DNA of 64,000 bases from Kocuria rosea (GCF_006094695.1 NZ_CP035103.1:1922001-1986000), one strand, 5' to 3'; shown: positions 1 to 8,222, counted from the first letter of the stretch. Made by a program: numbers and translations. The notes: a model not told the origin generated them from the letters alone.

Positions 1-269
1 CGTTCTCCGCGATCGACGCCTACGTGTACGGGTTCGCGCTGACGTGGACGAGCCTGCCGTTCGAACCGGGGGACGGCGCCGAGGAAGCGTTCGCCCTCAA
101 GGTCGCGGCGTCGGCGGAGCTGTATCCGCACATTGCGCGCTCGCGCGCCGAGCTGCTGGGCGATGGCGCCTACGCGTTCGCGGACGAGTTCGACTATGGG
201 TTGGAGCTGCTCCTGGAGGGCCTGGAGCGCCGGGTCGCCGACGAGAGCCCCGCGCGAGGCGAGTGCTAG
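1..269 (+). CDS. TetR-family transcriptional regulator, C-terminal part (5' end outside window)
   Basis: The frame is open from base 3 and ends at a TAG at 267-269; the first visible residues are FSAIDAYVYGFALTW. This pattern of a helix ending in YGFxL followed by an acidic stretch and a final helix resembles the ligand-binding C-terminal domain (TetR_C type) of TetR/AcrR repressors. The DNA-binding helix-turn-helix would lie upstream of the window. A GTG at 24 opens an 81-residue frame but is unlikely to be the true start, because the same frame is open before it. The stop is 17 bases before the ATG of the oxidoreductase at 287, so the two are probably one transcript and the regulator may control it. 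Family assignment rests on the C-terminal domain alone. Confidence 0.6.
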   Translation, partial: FSAIDAYVYGFALTWTSLPFEPGDGAEEAFALKVAASAELYPHIARSRAELLGDGAYAFADEFDYGLELLLEGLERRVADESPARGEC

Positions 270-286
270 CGCATGGCCGTGCGGAC

Positions 287-1252
287 ATGAGAGCGATCGT
301 CCATGACCGCTACGGGTCGCCCGATGTGCTGCGGCTCGACGATATCGCCACGCCGACCCCGGGGAGAGGCCAGGTGCTCGTGCGGGTAATCGCGACCTCG
401 GTCAATCTGAGCGATTGGGAGGGGCTGCACGGGTCGCCCGCCTATGCCCGATTCGGCGGCCTGTTCAGACCCGCCCGCCGCACACTCGGTTCGGACATCG
501 CGGGAGTGGTCCAGGCAGTGGGCGCAGGGGTCACGCTGTTCCGGGTCGGTGACGATGTCTACGGCGACAATCTCACTCTGAAAGGCGGCTTCGCGGAGTA
601 CGCCGTGGCGCCCGAGCACGCTCTCGCGCTCAAGCCGGCCGGACTGTCATTTGCCGAGGCGTCGACACTGCCGCAGTCGGGGGCGATCGCGGTGCAAGCC
701 GTTGCGCGCGCGAAGCCCGGTGAGCGGATGCTGATCAACGGCGCAGGCGGAGGAACTGGGGCGTTCGCGCTCCAGCTCGCCGCTGCTTCCGGCATCCGTG
801 TCACGGCCGTGGACAACGCCGGCAAGCTCGACTTCATGCGATCCCTGGGGGCCGCCGAGGTCATCGACCATCGCGCCGACGACTTCACGCGCACCGGTCC
901 GTACGACCTCATCATCGACCTCGTCGCCCGACGGTCGGTGTTCGCGTATCGCCGTGCGCTCGCCCCCGGTGGCACGTACCTGATCGTCGGCGGGACGACG
1001 CGCGCCCTGCTGCGAGTGGTGACGGTCGGCGCACTGATCGGCGCGATGACGGGTCGGCGTTTGGGGGTTCTTGCCGTCAAGCCGGGGCCGGCGCATTTCT
1101 CGCCTCTTGCCGACCGATGCATCGCGGGAGATGTCCGTATCTACATCGACCGCGTGTTCCCGCTCGAGCAGGTGCCCGAAGCGCTCACCTACGTCGGCGA
1201 CGGGCACGCGCTCGGCAAAGTGGTGGTCGAGGCGGGGACAGGTGCCGACTGA
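287..1252 (+). CDS. Zinc-independent MDR alcohol dehydrogenase / quinone-oxidoreductase-like protein
   Basis: A 321-residue medium-chain dehydrogenase/reductase. Residues 1-120 form the GroES-like N-terminal domain ([23 protein letters not shown]) and residues 120-300 the Rossmann domain with the nucleotide-binding loop INGAGGGTGAFALQLA. The catalytic-zinc cysteine/histidine pattern is absent, which fits the quinone reductase-like branch, usually NADPH-dependent. The ATG at 287 gives the standard beginning MRAIVHDRYGSPDVLRLDD; the frame is open further upstream, but that would add unrelated arginine-rich sequence overlapping the TetR gene. It lies 17 bp behind that regulator, so it is a likely target of it. 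The substrate cannot be told. Confidence 0.85.
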   Translation: MRAIVHDRYGSPDVLRLDDIATPTPGRGQVLVRVIATSVNLSDWEGLHGSPAYARFGGLFRPARRTLGSDIAGVVQAVGAGVTLFRVGDDVYGDNLTLKGGFAEYAVAPEHALALKPAGLSFAEASTLPQSGAIAVQAVARAKPGERMLINGAGGGTGAFALQLAAASGIRVTAVDNAGKLDFMRSLGAAEVIDHRADDFTRTGPYDLIIDLVARRSVFAYRRALAPGGTYLIVGGTTRALLRVVTVGALIGAMTGRRLGVLAVKPGPAHFSPLADRCIAGDVRIYIDRVFPLEQVPEALTYVGDGHALGKVVVEAGTGAD

Positions 1253-1472
1253 AGACCGCGCGAACCGACGAGAGGGTCAATCCCCACACTTCGGGGAGCC
1301 GGAAGGCCGCGGCGACGAACAGCAGACCGGTTTGCACGAGGTCTTCGAACCGGTCGATGATGCCGGCGAACAGCAGGACGACCACGACCGTGGGGGCCAC
1401 GTACAGCCACAGATCTTGGATGTGGAATCGCGCCCCGACCCCGGTCCAGGGCTGCTGCAGCACCACGACCAT
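1185..1472 (-). CDS. Possible small membrane protein or membrane-protein remnant
   Basis: A 95-residue frame with one or two hydrophobic segments (around LWLYVAPTVVVVLLFAG and TGLLFVAAAF) followed by an arginine-rich tail that overlaps the end of the dehydrogenase gene on the other strand. The frame is open back to the TAG that ends the DUF1990 gene and has the same phase as it. The beginning is therefore uncertain, and this may be a leftover of a longer membrane gene. GAGGAG directly abuts the ATG, too close for a normal ribosome binding site. The family is not recognised; it may not be expressed. Confidence 0.3.
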   Translation of the reverse strand: MVVVLQQPWTGVGARFHIQDLWLYVAPTVVVVLLFAGIIDRFEDLVQTGLLFVAAAFRLPEVWGLTLSSVRAVFSRHLSPPRPPLCRARARRRRR

Positions 1473-1556
1473 CTCCTCGGTGTGCTGATGGCTGAGGCCT
1501 TCAGCGCCGAGGACGCGTTCCCTTGCGGCGCATGCTCCCCAGGTATCGGCGGGGCG

Positions 1557-2063
1557 CTACAGAGCGTGGAGGTATCGCCGGGTGTATTGCTGCTGCAGGC
1601 GATGGCTGATCGGTGCCAGGGCGCGGGACCACCAGACGCCTGGCCGGGAGAAGGCGGTGATGGTGAACACGACCGCGTCATCGTCCCGCCAGTCGAGGCA
1701 GAACCTCTCCTCGCCCTGCTCGGGGTGGCCTTGCAGGGTCCCGTAGGCGAAGCCCCGCCGGCGCTCCTCCTCCACCACGTAGATCACCTGGCATCCGAAG
1801 GAGATCCGCAGCATGTGCCGGCCCAGGCGCAGACGGACGCGGCTACCCTGCTCGACCCGGGGTGTGGTGGCCTCGACGGTTAGGCCGGCTGCTCGGTGCA
1901 TCTGCCAGCTCATCAGGCGTTCGGTGGCGCGGCGGAACATCGACTCCCCGTGTCCGAGGACTCGCTGGGCCCTCAGATGGTCGTATCCGTCGGGCAACTG
2001 CCCGGCGGTAGCGCCGACCTCCGGGTAGGTCAGTGGGCGGTCGAGCAAAGTCATAGCGCTCAC
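1557..2063 (-). CDS. DUF1990 family protein
   Basis: A 168-residue protein, about the full length for DUF1990, with family features: N-terminal LTYPEVGATAG, the central RVLGHGESMFRRATERLMSW stretch and a late FAYGTLQGHPEQGEERF segment that resembles a ligand-binding cup. The biochemical function of the family is unknown. The first codon is GTG at 2063; an ATG three codons in (2054) would give MTLLDRPLTYPE and is equally plausible. Upstream is the 3' end of the NAD(P)-binding protein gene on the same strand, 121 bp away, so it could be read through from there. Confidence 0.75.
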   Translation of the reverse strand: MSAMTLLDRPLTYPEVGATAGQLPDGYDHLRAQRVLGHGESMFRRATERLMSWQMHRAAGLTVEATTPRVEQGSRVRLRLGRHMLRISFGCQVIYVVEEERRRGFAYGTLQGHPEQGEERFCLDWRDDDAVVFTITAFSRPGVWWSRALAPISHRLQQQYTRRYLHAL

Positions 2064-2184
2064 TATGCCAAGGGAGCGCTTTGCATATGGCCTGGCTGCC
2101 GGTCACGGCCTATGAGGGGGACGTTGCAGAATGGGTTGGTTTTCACCGTGTTTGCCAGGAAGCGGGCCAAAGGGTCTTACGGGT

Positions 2185-2931
2185 TCAGATGAAGAGGGCG
2201 CGGTTGAGGCGTACGCCGTATTCGGCGTCGAGGTTGGTGGTGGCGTCCCCGACTCGTTCCTGGATGGCGGCGACGGCCAGGTCGCGTCGCGTCGGCGATC
2301 GCCTCGCGTCCGCTGCCCCCCACTGCTCCGGCATCTCTTCGAGGGCGAGGTCGGTGCAGTAGCACGGGGTGCCCGGCTGCTGGCGCCACGGCTGCGTCAA
2401 CGGGCCCGCGTCGAAGGCGTCGAAGCCGGTGGCTTCGACGAGGGCCATGCCCACGGCCCGGTGGTGGTCGTCATCGGCTGCCACGGGGATGGCGATGCGG
2501 TCCGGACTGCCTGCCGGTTGACCCTTGGCTGCGAAGGAGGGGGAGCCGATGGCGTTCCACGCCTTGACGACCGGTCGCCCCAGCTGTTCGGCCACCCACA
2601 GGCTCTCGACCTGACCGGCCTCGATGGCCTCGATCCTGCCGTCGCGCTGCGGATAGTAGTTCGAGGTGTCGATGACCACGGTGCCGGACGGCAGAGCGGT
2701 GAGCAGCGGCGCGAGCTGCGGAAGACGGTGCAGGGGAACGGAGAGGATCACGACGTCGACATCGATGACCGCTTCGGCCGCCAGGACCGCACGTCCGCCT
2801 GAGGCCAGCACCTCGGCCCCGATCGTTTCGGGCCCGCGCGAGTTGGCGACCTCGACGTCGTGTCCGGCTGCGCTCAACCGCTGGGTCAGGGTGGTGCCGA
2901 TGTGCCCGGTGCCCAGAATGCCGATCTTCAT
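2185..2931 (-). CDS. NAD(P)-binding oxidoreductase, F420-reductase-like (first of two paralogues)
   Basis: A 248-residue Rossmann protein beginning MKIGILGTGHIGTTL, with the GxGxxG loop at the extreme N terminus, then NSRGPETIG (dinucleotide phosphate-recognising loop) and DTSNYYPQRDGRIE. This architecture is that of the NADPH-dependent F420 reductase / ProC-like NADP oxidoreductase family. The C-terminal half is longer than in archaeal Fno, and I see no definite F420-binding signature, so the cofactor is open. It follows the DHA2 pump by 53 bp on the same strand and is probably co-transcribed. A paralogue with the same motifs sits at 5793-6509 on the other side of tetR. Confidence 0.75.
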   Translation of the reverse strand: MKIGILGTGHIGTTLTQRLSAAGHDVEVANSRGPETIGAEVLASGGRAVLAAEAVIDVDVVILSVPLHRLPQLAPLLTALPSGTVVIDTSNYYPQRDGRIEAIEAGQVESLWVAEQLGRPVVKAWNAIGSPSFAAKGQPAGSPDRIAIPVAADDDHHRAVGMALVEATGFDAFDAGPLTQPWRQQPGTPCYCTDLALEEMPEQWGAADARRSPTRRDLAVAAIQERVGDATTNLDAEYGVRLNRALFI

Positions 2932-2984
2932 GGTCTGTCTCCTTTGCTGCAGGTGGATGCCCGATGGGGGCGAGGGGGTGTGGG

Positions 2985-4520
2985 TCAGGCCGTTGCGGCC
3001 GGGGCCGTGAGTGTGGGTTCCGCGGGGGTGTGCGGGTCGACCGATCGGGGGCGGCGCACGAACAGGGTGGCGAGAGCCGAGGCGGAGGCGACGACGGCCG
3101 CGGCGGTGAAGGCGGCTTGTGCGGCCGAGACGGACTGGGCCAGGTCCAAGGGGCCGGTGCCGTGTGCGGTGGACCCAAGGGTGTAGGCGGAGACGAGCAC
3201 GGCGGTGCCGGCCGCGCCACCGAGCTGCTGGATGGTGCCGAAGGCCGCGCTGCCGTGGGGGTACAGATGGGCGGGCAGTGCCGACAGTGCGGCCGTGGTC
3301 AGCGGGCTCCACATCAGTGCCTGCCCGATGATCATGGTGATGTAGGCGATGAGCAGCGTCGAGACGGCCGTGCCGGAGTCGATGCGGCTCAGGAACCACA
3401 GGGAGGCGGCCACGATGAGTGCCCCGGGGACCGCCAGGGGCCGGGGGCCGAGGCGGTCGTAGAGCCGCCCGCCGCTGGCCGAGACCACGGCGATCGTGAT
3501 GCCACCGGGCACGAGGAAGAGCCCGATCTGCAAGGTGCCCAACCCGCTGACACTGCTCAGCAGCAGCGGGAAGACGACTCCCGTGCCGAAGGCCGTCATG
3601 GTCAGGGCCAGCATCACCAGCAGCGGCACCGTGAAGGACTTCACGGCGAAGATCCGCACGTCCAGCAGCGCGTCGTCGGTGCGCTGGAGCGCCCGCTGCC
3701 GCAGGACGAACGCGGCGACGCCCAGGACGCCGACGAGGATCGGCAGGGAGGGGGAGACGGGGGTGTGGCCCGAGGTGGACTCCCCGATGGTGGCCAGCCC
3801 GTAGACCAGTGCGCCGAACCCCGCAGCCGAGAGAACGAGGGAGAGCACGTCGAGCTTGATCGGCTCCGGTGTGGTGATGTTGCGCAGCTTCACCGCGCCC
3901 AGCACGAGCCCGGTCAGGGCGACCGGCACCATCAGCAGGAACAACCACCGCCAGCTCAGCTGGGACAGGACCAGGCCCGAGACCGCCGGGCCCAGGGCCG
4001 GTGCTGCGGAGGAGACGATCACGACCAGCGCCATGAACCGGCCCTGGCGGGCCGCCGGAACCAGGCGCATGGTGGTGGCCATCAGCAGCGGCAGGAAGAC
4101 GGCGGTGCCGATGGCCTGGATGATCCGGCCGGTGAACAGGACCCCGAAGCCGGGGGCGAGGGCGGCGAGCACCGTCCCTGCAGTGAAGAGCGACATCGCG
4201 GTCAGGAAGACGGTGCGCAGGTGGAACTTGCGCATCACGAAGCCGGTGGCCGGGATCAGGACGGCGAGGGTGAGCAGGTAGCCGGTGGTCAGCCACTGCC
4301 CGGTCGTCGCGGTGATCGCCAGCTCCTCGATGAGGGTGGGCAGCGCGACCCCCAGCAGCATCTCGTTCAGCAGCACGATGAAGGTCGAGGCCATCAGCAG
4401 CCCCAGGACGAGGCCATCACCGGGGGCCAGTTTGTCGCGCGCATCCACGACCTGGGAAGTGCTCAGAACGGGGGGCTCGGTGTCGGGCTGTGGGTCGATC
4501 GACGCCTGGCGGGTGGTCAT
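2985..4520 (-). CDS. MFS drug transporter, DHA2 (EmrB/QacA-like) family
   Basis: A 511-residue integral membrane protein with about 14 hydrophobic segments, typical of 14-TM DHA2 drug:proton antiporters. Visible landmarks are the first helix ending LLNEMLLGVALPTLIEEL, the TGQWLTTGYLLTLAVLIP segment (motif D-like), the loop 2-3 RKFHLRT and the antiporter-type helix 5 with SAAPALGPAVSG. ATG at 4520 is preferred over an in-frame start at 4574 because it is preceded by GAAAGAGAG and gives a normal short N terminus. Its promoter carries two copies of the CGGAG-N5-CTCCG operator, so it should be derepressed with the flavin monooxygenase when the TetR protein at 4984 binds its effector. Confidence 0.88.
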   Translation of the reverse strand: MTTRQASIDPQPDTEPPVLSTSQVVDARDKLAPGDGLVLGLLMASTFIVLLNEMLLGVALPTLIEELAITATTGQWLTTGYLLTLAVLIPATGFVMRKFHLRTVFLTAMSLFTAGTVLAALAPGFGVLFTGRIIQAIGTAVFLPLLMATTMRLVPAARQGRFMALVVIVSSAAPALGPAVSGLVLSQLSWRWLFLLMVPVALTGLVLGAVKLRNITTPEPIKLDVLSLVLSAAGFGALVYGLATIGESTSGHTPVSPSLPILVGVLGVAAFVLRQRALQRTDDALLDVRIFAVKSFTVPLLVMLALTMTAFGTGVVFPLLLSSVSGLGTLQIGLFLVPGGITIAVVSASGGRLYDRLGPRPLAVPGALIVAASLWFLSRIDSGTAVSTLLIAYITMIIGQALMWSPLTTAALSALPAHLYPHGSAAFGTIQQLGGAAGTAVLVSAYTLGSTAHGTGPLDLAQSVSAAQAAFTAAAVVASASALATLFVRRPRSVDPHTPAEPTLTAPAATA

Positions 4521-4619
4521 CGGGGGCTCTCTTTCATCACGCTGTGGTTCGGCCTCGAGGAGGAATCCGGGCAACCCGGGTCCCTGTGGTCAATGGCGGG
4601 GGAGAGGCGTAACCTCAAA

Positions 4620-4667
4620 CGGAGAACGCCTCCGCATCAGTAAAGCGGAGAGTAACTCCGTTTGACA
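4620..4667 (-). promoter_or_regulatory. Efflux-pump promoter with two TetR operators
   Basis: Two copies of a 15-bp palindrome CGGAG-N5-CTCCG lie at 4646-4660 (spacer AGTAA) and 4620-4634 (spacer AACGC), 26 bp centre to centre. On the minus strand the first sits between a TTGTCA -35 (4667-4662) and a TTTACT -10-like hexamer 18 bp on, so a bound repressor would block polymerase directly. The second lies downstream of the -10. The same arrangement is seen before the monooxygenase gene. Confidence 0.75.
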
Positions 4668-4943
4668 AGTGGTTGCCTCTCTCCCTGCCGGTGATCGTGG
4701 CCACGTCTCGGGTGGGGGTTGGCGACTGGGGTCTGTGGGTCAATGGCGCAGCATCGGTGGCGTTGGTGCGGGGGTCATGCCCGGAGTGCGTGCCGCAGTT
4801 CCCAGATCGAGTCCCCGGCCGTGGTGCAGTGCGGTGGCTGGGGCTGAGCTGGTTCTGCAGGTGGCCGGAGGTGTGGATCCTGCCGGGCGGAACACCGCGG
4901 GTCTTGATGTAAAAGACGCCCTCGCTTGCCCTCGACGACCATG

Positions 4944-4958
4944 CGGAGATAGTCTCCA
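4944..4958 (+). promoter_or_regulatory. TetR operator before tetR itself
   Basis: CGGAG-ATAGT-CTCCA, matching the operator consensus with one change in the last base, 26 bp before the tetR start codon. It suggests autoregulation. It is a single and weaker copy, in line with a repressor that keeps a basal level of itself. Confidence 0.65.
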
Positions 4959-4983
4959 CTTACTCGAGGAGAGGAGCCCGACC

Positions 4984-5586
4984 ATGACCGAGGCAGAGAC
5001 CGGCACGCGCCGGCCGCGCACCGACGCACGGCGCAACCGCACACGCATCCTCGAAGTCGCCGAAGAGTTCTTCGCCGAGGCCGGCATCACCGGGTCCCTG
5101 GACGCGCTGGCCAAGCGGGCCGGCGTGGGAGCCGGAACCCTCTACCGGCACTTCCCCAACCGCGACGCCCTGCTGGCCGCCCTGCTGCAGGCCCGCAACG
5201 AGGAGCTGGAGGCCCAGCTCGAGGCCCTCAGGCAGGAGACCGACGCGGCGGTTGCTCTGGAGCACTGGCTGGACGCGCTGGGGGAGTGGGTGACCGCCTT
5301 CGACGGACTGCCCGACCCCCTGCGGGCGGCACTGTCCCAGGAGTCCTCCCCGCTGGCGATCACCTGCCAGGGCTTCATTGCGACCACCGAGGAGTTCCTC
5401 GGCGCGGCCCAGCGCGAGGGCACAGCCCGGTCGTGGGTGCGCGGGCGGGACCTGTTCCTGGCCGCCCTGGCCACGGCCTGGGTGCGCGGGGCAGCCATGG
5501 CCGACGAGGCCTCGGCCCAGGCCGTGCGCGAGATGATCCGCTCCGGCTGGGCCACACCCCGACCCGAAGACGCCCCTGCGAACTGA
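4984..5586 (+). CDS. TetR-family repressor of the local efflux/monooxygenase module
   Basis: A 200-residue TetR regulator. Residues 15-65 hold the DNA-binding domain: RTRILEVAEEFFAEAG, then SLDALAKRAGVGAGTLYRHFPNRDALL, with the GTLYRHF recognition-helix signature. The remainder is an alpha-helical ligand domain of the SACE_7040/TetR_C type. ATG at 4984 has a strong GAGGAGAGGAG ribosome binding site. The gene sits between divergent targets. All three promoters carry CGGAG-N5-CTCCG palindromes, which is the size and symmetry expected for a TetR dimer. Inducer unknown; probably a hydrophobic or electrophilic compound handled by the pump and oxidoreductases. Confidence 0.88.
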   Translation: MTEAETGTRRPRTDARRNRTRILEVAEEFFAEAGITGSLDALAKRAGVGAGTLYRHFPNRDALLAALLQARNEELEAQLEALRQETDAAVALEHWLDALGEWVTAFDGLPDPLRAALSQESSPLAITCQGFIATTEEFLGAAQREGTARSWVRGRDLFLAALATAWVRGAAMADEASAQAVREMIRSGWATPRPEDAPAN

Positions 5587-5792
5587 CCAGCACGGGCAGC
5601 CACGGGACCGCCCACGCAGCCCAGCGTCGAGCGCGGTGTTCCTCGGAACGAAGCGGCAACGACCGCGGAGTCCATGGGGAGTCCCAGACATCGGCCCGCC
5701 GGCACGTCGTGAACCGCCAACGACGGGACCTGCGCCCCAGTGAACGTCACCACCCCGACCCCATTCCACCTATCCCGGAGCGAGGACTCGTC

Positions 5793-6509
5793 ATGCCCAC
5801 CCTTGGAATCATCGGCAGCGGGAACATCGGTGCGGCCATCGCCCGCCTGGCGACAGCGGCCGGCACCCCGGTCGTCGTCGCCAACTCCCGCGGTCCCGAA
5901 ACCCTCATCGATCTCGTTGCCGAGTTGGGCCCGCTGGCCACCGCCGGTGCCGTCGAGCAGGCGGCTGCCGCCGGGGAGTTCGTGGTGCTGTCCGTGCCGC
6001 TGACCGCGACGACCGCGATCCCGGCGGCCCTGCTGGAGGGAAGGACGGTGGTCGACACCAGCAACTACTACCCGTTCCGCGACGGGCGCATTCCCGTCCT
6101 CGATGCGGACGAGTTCACCACCGGCGAGCTCGTCCAGCGCCACTTCGCCGGAGCCCAGCTGGTCAAGGCGTTCAACAACATCCTCGCCCACCACATCCCC
6201 GCCCTGGCCCGCCCCGCCGGGGTGCCTGACCGCACCGCACTGCCCATCGCGGGCAACGACGCCGCGGCGAAGACTCGAGTGGCGGCACTGATCGATCGGT
6301 TCGGCTTCGACACCGTCGACACCGGCACCCTGGCCGAGAGCTGGCGGTTCGAGCCTGAGGCCGCCGCCTACACCCGCCTCTACCTCGCCGATCCCACCAC
6401 CCCCGATGAGCGCCTGCTCGAGGCCCCCGCCGGGACCGTGCCGGCCGCCCGGCTGGTCTCCGCCCTCGAGGGCGCGCAGCGGGTACGGGTGGCCGAGCGC
6501 ACCTTCTGA
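5793..6509 (+). CDS. NAD(P)-binding oxidoreductase, F420-reductase-like (second paralogue)
   Basis: A 238-residue Rossmann protein beginning MPTLGIIGSGNIGAAIARL (GxGxxG), followed by NSRGPETL and DTSNYYPFRDGRIP, the same signature pair as in the protein at 2185-2931. The match marks the two as paralogues. The ATG at 5793 follows GGAGCGAGGACTCGTC and starts directly at the nucleotide-binding strand, which is normal for this family. It lies 206 bp behind tetR and could be read from the tetR promoter. Function is likely reduction of a carbonyl or a deazaflavin/flavin cofactor with NADPH. F420 use is an open guess. Confidence 0.72.
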   Translation: MPTLGIIGSGNIGAAIARLATAAGTPVVVANSRGPETLIDLVAELGPLATAGAVEQAAAAGEFVVLSVPLTATTAIPAALLEGRTVVDTSNYYPFRDGRIPVLDADEFTTGELVQRHFAGAQLVKAFNNILAHHIPALARPAGVPDRTALPIAGNDAAAKTRVAALIDRFGFDTVDTGTLAESWRFEPEAAAYTRLYLADPTTPDERLLEAPAGTVPAARLVSALEGAQRVRVAERTF

Positions 6510-6611
6510 CCCGGCCGGAGGTCGGCACGGTGGCCCACTGATTTCACCGCGACATCTGTCCCCGCGGTTGCCCAGCGCTCGTCCACCTTCCGGAGCAGGG
6601 TTCCCGGCCCT

Positions 6612-6669
6612 TTGACAATCCGGAGACTTTCTCCGTATCGTTGGAGCGAGTATACGGAGAAAGGCTCCG
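6612..6669 (+). promoter_or_regulatory. Monooxygenase promoter with two TetR operators
   Basis: A consensus -35 TTGACA (6612-6617) is followed 18 bp later by TATCGT (6636-6641). Operator CGGAG-ACTTT-CTCCG (6621-6635) fills the spacer. A second perfect copy CGGAG-AAAGG-CTCCG lies at 6655-6669, 34 bp centre to centre and 30 bp before the ATG. The layout mirrors the efflux-pump promoter. Confidence 0.8.
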
Positions 6670-6699
6670 TTTAAGTGCCCTCTCACTGGAGACTCCTCG

Positions 6700-8034
6700 A
6701 TGACCAGCCCGCAGATGATCCTCGGCATGCAGCTCGGCAACGGCTACGGCTCCCAGCCCGCCGCCTGGCGGGCCCCCGGGGTGGACCCGTCCAACTACAC
6801 CGACTTCGACGCCCAGGTCCGCTACGCCCAGGCCGCCGAACGCGGGAAGTTCGCTTTCCTGTTCCTGCCCGACTTCCTGGCCCTGAGCGGGGACCCGGAG
6901 CACGAGGCACCCATGCTGACCCTGGAACCCATGATGACGCTGGCGGCGATCGCTCGGGGCACCCGGCGCATCGGGCTGGTGGCCACCGGCTCGACGACCT
7001 TCAACGAGCCCTACAACCTCGCCCGGCAGTTCAAGGCCCTGGACGTGATGAGCCACGGCCGGGCCGGCTGGAACGCGGTGACCACCAGCGACCCCAGCTC
7101 CGCGGCCAACTTCGGCCGCCAGATCGCCGCCCGACCACAGCGCTACCAGCGCGCCCACGAGACCATCCAGATCACCCAGGCGCTGTGGGGCAGCTGGCAG
7201 CCCGACGCCTGGCACAAGGACCCCGCCACCGGGCGGTTCGCCGACCCGGGCAAGATCCAGGCGATCAACCTGGGCGGGGAGCACGTCGCCTCCCAGGGGC
7301 CGCTGCCCATTCCGCCTTCGGAGCAGGGCCAGCCGGTGATCTTCTCCGCCGGCGGCGGGGCGAACGGGCTCGAGATAGCCGGCCGGTACGCCAGCGCGGT
7401 TATCGGCGCGGTGTTCACCATCGAGGACGCCCGGGCCCAGCGCGAAGCCATCAGGGACGCTGCACGACGGGCCGGACGGAACCCTGACGAGGTGAAGTTC
7501 TTCGCCGGGGTGATGCCGGCCATCGGCCCCACCAAGCGCGCCGCCCTGGACCGCCGCGTGGCCCTGGGCGAGCTCATATTCCCGGCCCGTGTCCCGTACC
7601 TGGGGTCCATGCTGGGACTGGAGCTGGAGGTCGGTCAGCTGGACCGGCCGCTGACTCCCGCCCAGCTGGCCGCCGCCCGCCCCAACCCCTTCGATCCCCG
7701 CTCCCCGCGAGCGCTGGAAGTCGCCCGCGAAGGGTGGACCATCCGCGACGTTCTCGCCCACGGGGTCATCGACTACCACCCGACCCCGGTGGGTCCTGCC
7801 TCCGTGACCGCCGACCACCTGCAGGAGTGGTTCGAGGCCGGGGCGGCCGACGGCTTCTGGGTCTCCATCGACGTCTACGAGGACGGGATCGACACCTTCG
7901 TCGACGAGGTCGTGCCCATCCTGCAGGAGCGCGGGCTCTACCACCACGACTACGAGGGCCCCACCCTGCGCGAGAACCTGGGAGCCCACGAGCAGTACGG
8001 GTTGGACGCCCGGCTCACGGACCCGGCCCGATGA
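6700..8034 (+). CDS. LLM-class flavin-dependent monooxygenase (NtaA/SnaA/DmoA family)
   Basis: A 444-residue luciferase-like monooxygenase, full length for the NtaA/SnaA/SoxA group. It uses FMNH2 from a partner reductase to oxidise small molecules such as dimethyl sulfide, aminopolycarboxylates or thioethers. Seen in the sequence: YAQAAERGKFAFLFLPD near residue 50, TFNEPYNLARQFKALDVMSHGRAGWNAVTT around 110-140 (the family's FMN-barrel motif with GWNxVTT), and VIFSAGGGANGLEIAGRYA near 220. The ATG at 6700 is preceded by CTGGAGACTCCTCG. The last codon overlaps the start of a truncated flavin reductase (ATGA), a typical coupling of oxygenase and reductase. Controlled by two TetR operators. The substrate cannot be inferred. 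Confidence 0.88.
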   Translation: MTSPQMILGMQLGNGYGSQPAAWRAPGVDPSNYTDFDAQVRYAQAAERGKFAFLFLPDFLALSGDPEHEAPMLTLEPMMTLAAIARGTRRIGLVATGSTTFNEPYNLARQFKALDVMSHGRAGWNAVTTSDPSSAANFGRQIAARPQRYQRAHETIQITQALWGSWQPDAWHKDPATGRFADPGKIQAINLGGEHVASQGPLPIPPSEQGQPVIFSAGGGANGLEIAGRYASAVIGAVFTIEDARAQREAIRDAARRAGRNPDEVKFFAGVMPAIGPTKRAALDRRVALGELIFPARVPYLGSMLGLELEVGQLDRPLTPAQLAAARPNPFDPRSPRALEVAREGWTIRDVLAHGVIDYHPTPVGPASVTADHLQEWFEAGAADGFWVSIDVYEDGIDTFVDEVVPILQERGLYHHDYEGPTLRENLGAHEQYGLDARLTDPAR

Positions 8035-8222
8035 CCCCGGCCATGCAAACAGCAGCCGACCGGCAGGACATCGACCCCCGGGCCTTCCGGGACTCCCTGG
8101 GGCACTACGCCTCCGGGATCACGATCATCACCGGCCATGATGAGCAGGACCCGAACGCGCTCGAACCTCTGCTGTATTTCCAGGGACGGTACCGCCGCCT
8201 GGGCCCGGACGAGACACCCTGA
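8031..8222 (+). pseudogene. Flavin reductase with internal in-frame deletion
   Basis: A 63-residue frame whose two halves match the two ends of HpaC/NtaB-type flavin reductases. Residues 17-36 (PRAFRDSLGHYASGITIITG) are the usual N terminus. Residues 44-58 (LEPLLYFQGRYRRLG) are the usual C terminus (family form EPLLYFRGxYRxL). From family knowledge roughly 100 residues, including the flavin-binding barrel, are missing between them, and the junction stays in frame. The start overlaps the monooxygenase stop (ATGA), so the pair was once translationally coupled. The product cannot bind flavin; the monooxygenase must rely on another reductase or be idle. Confidence 0.75.

Noticed and set aside
4662..4667. 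TTGACA on the plus strand as a promoter for tetR
   Set aside because: No -10 hexamer at suitable distance and more than 300 bp to the gene; on the minus strand the same bases serve as the pump's -35.
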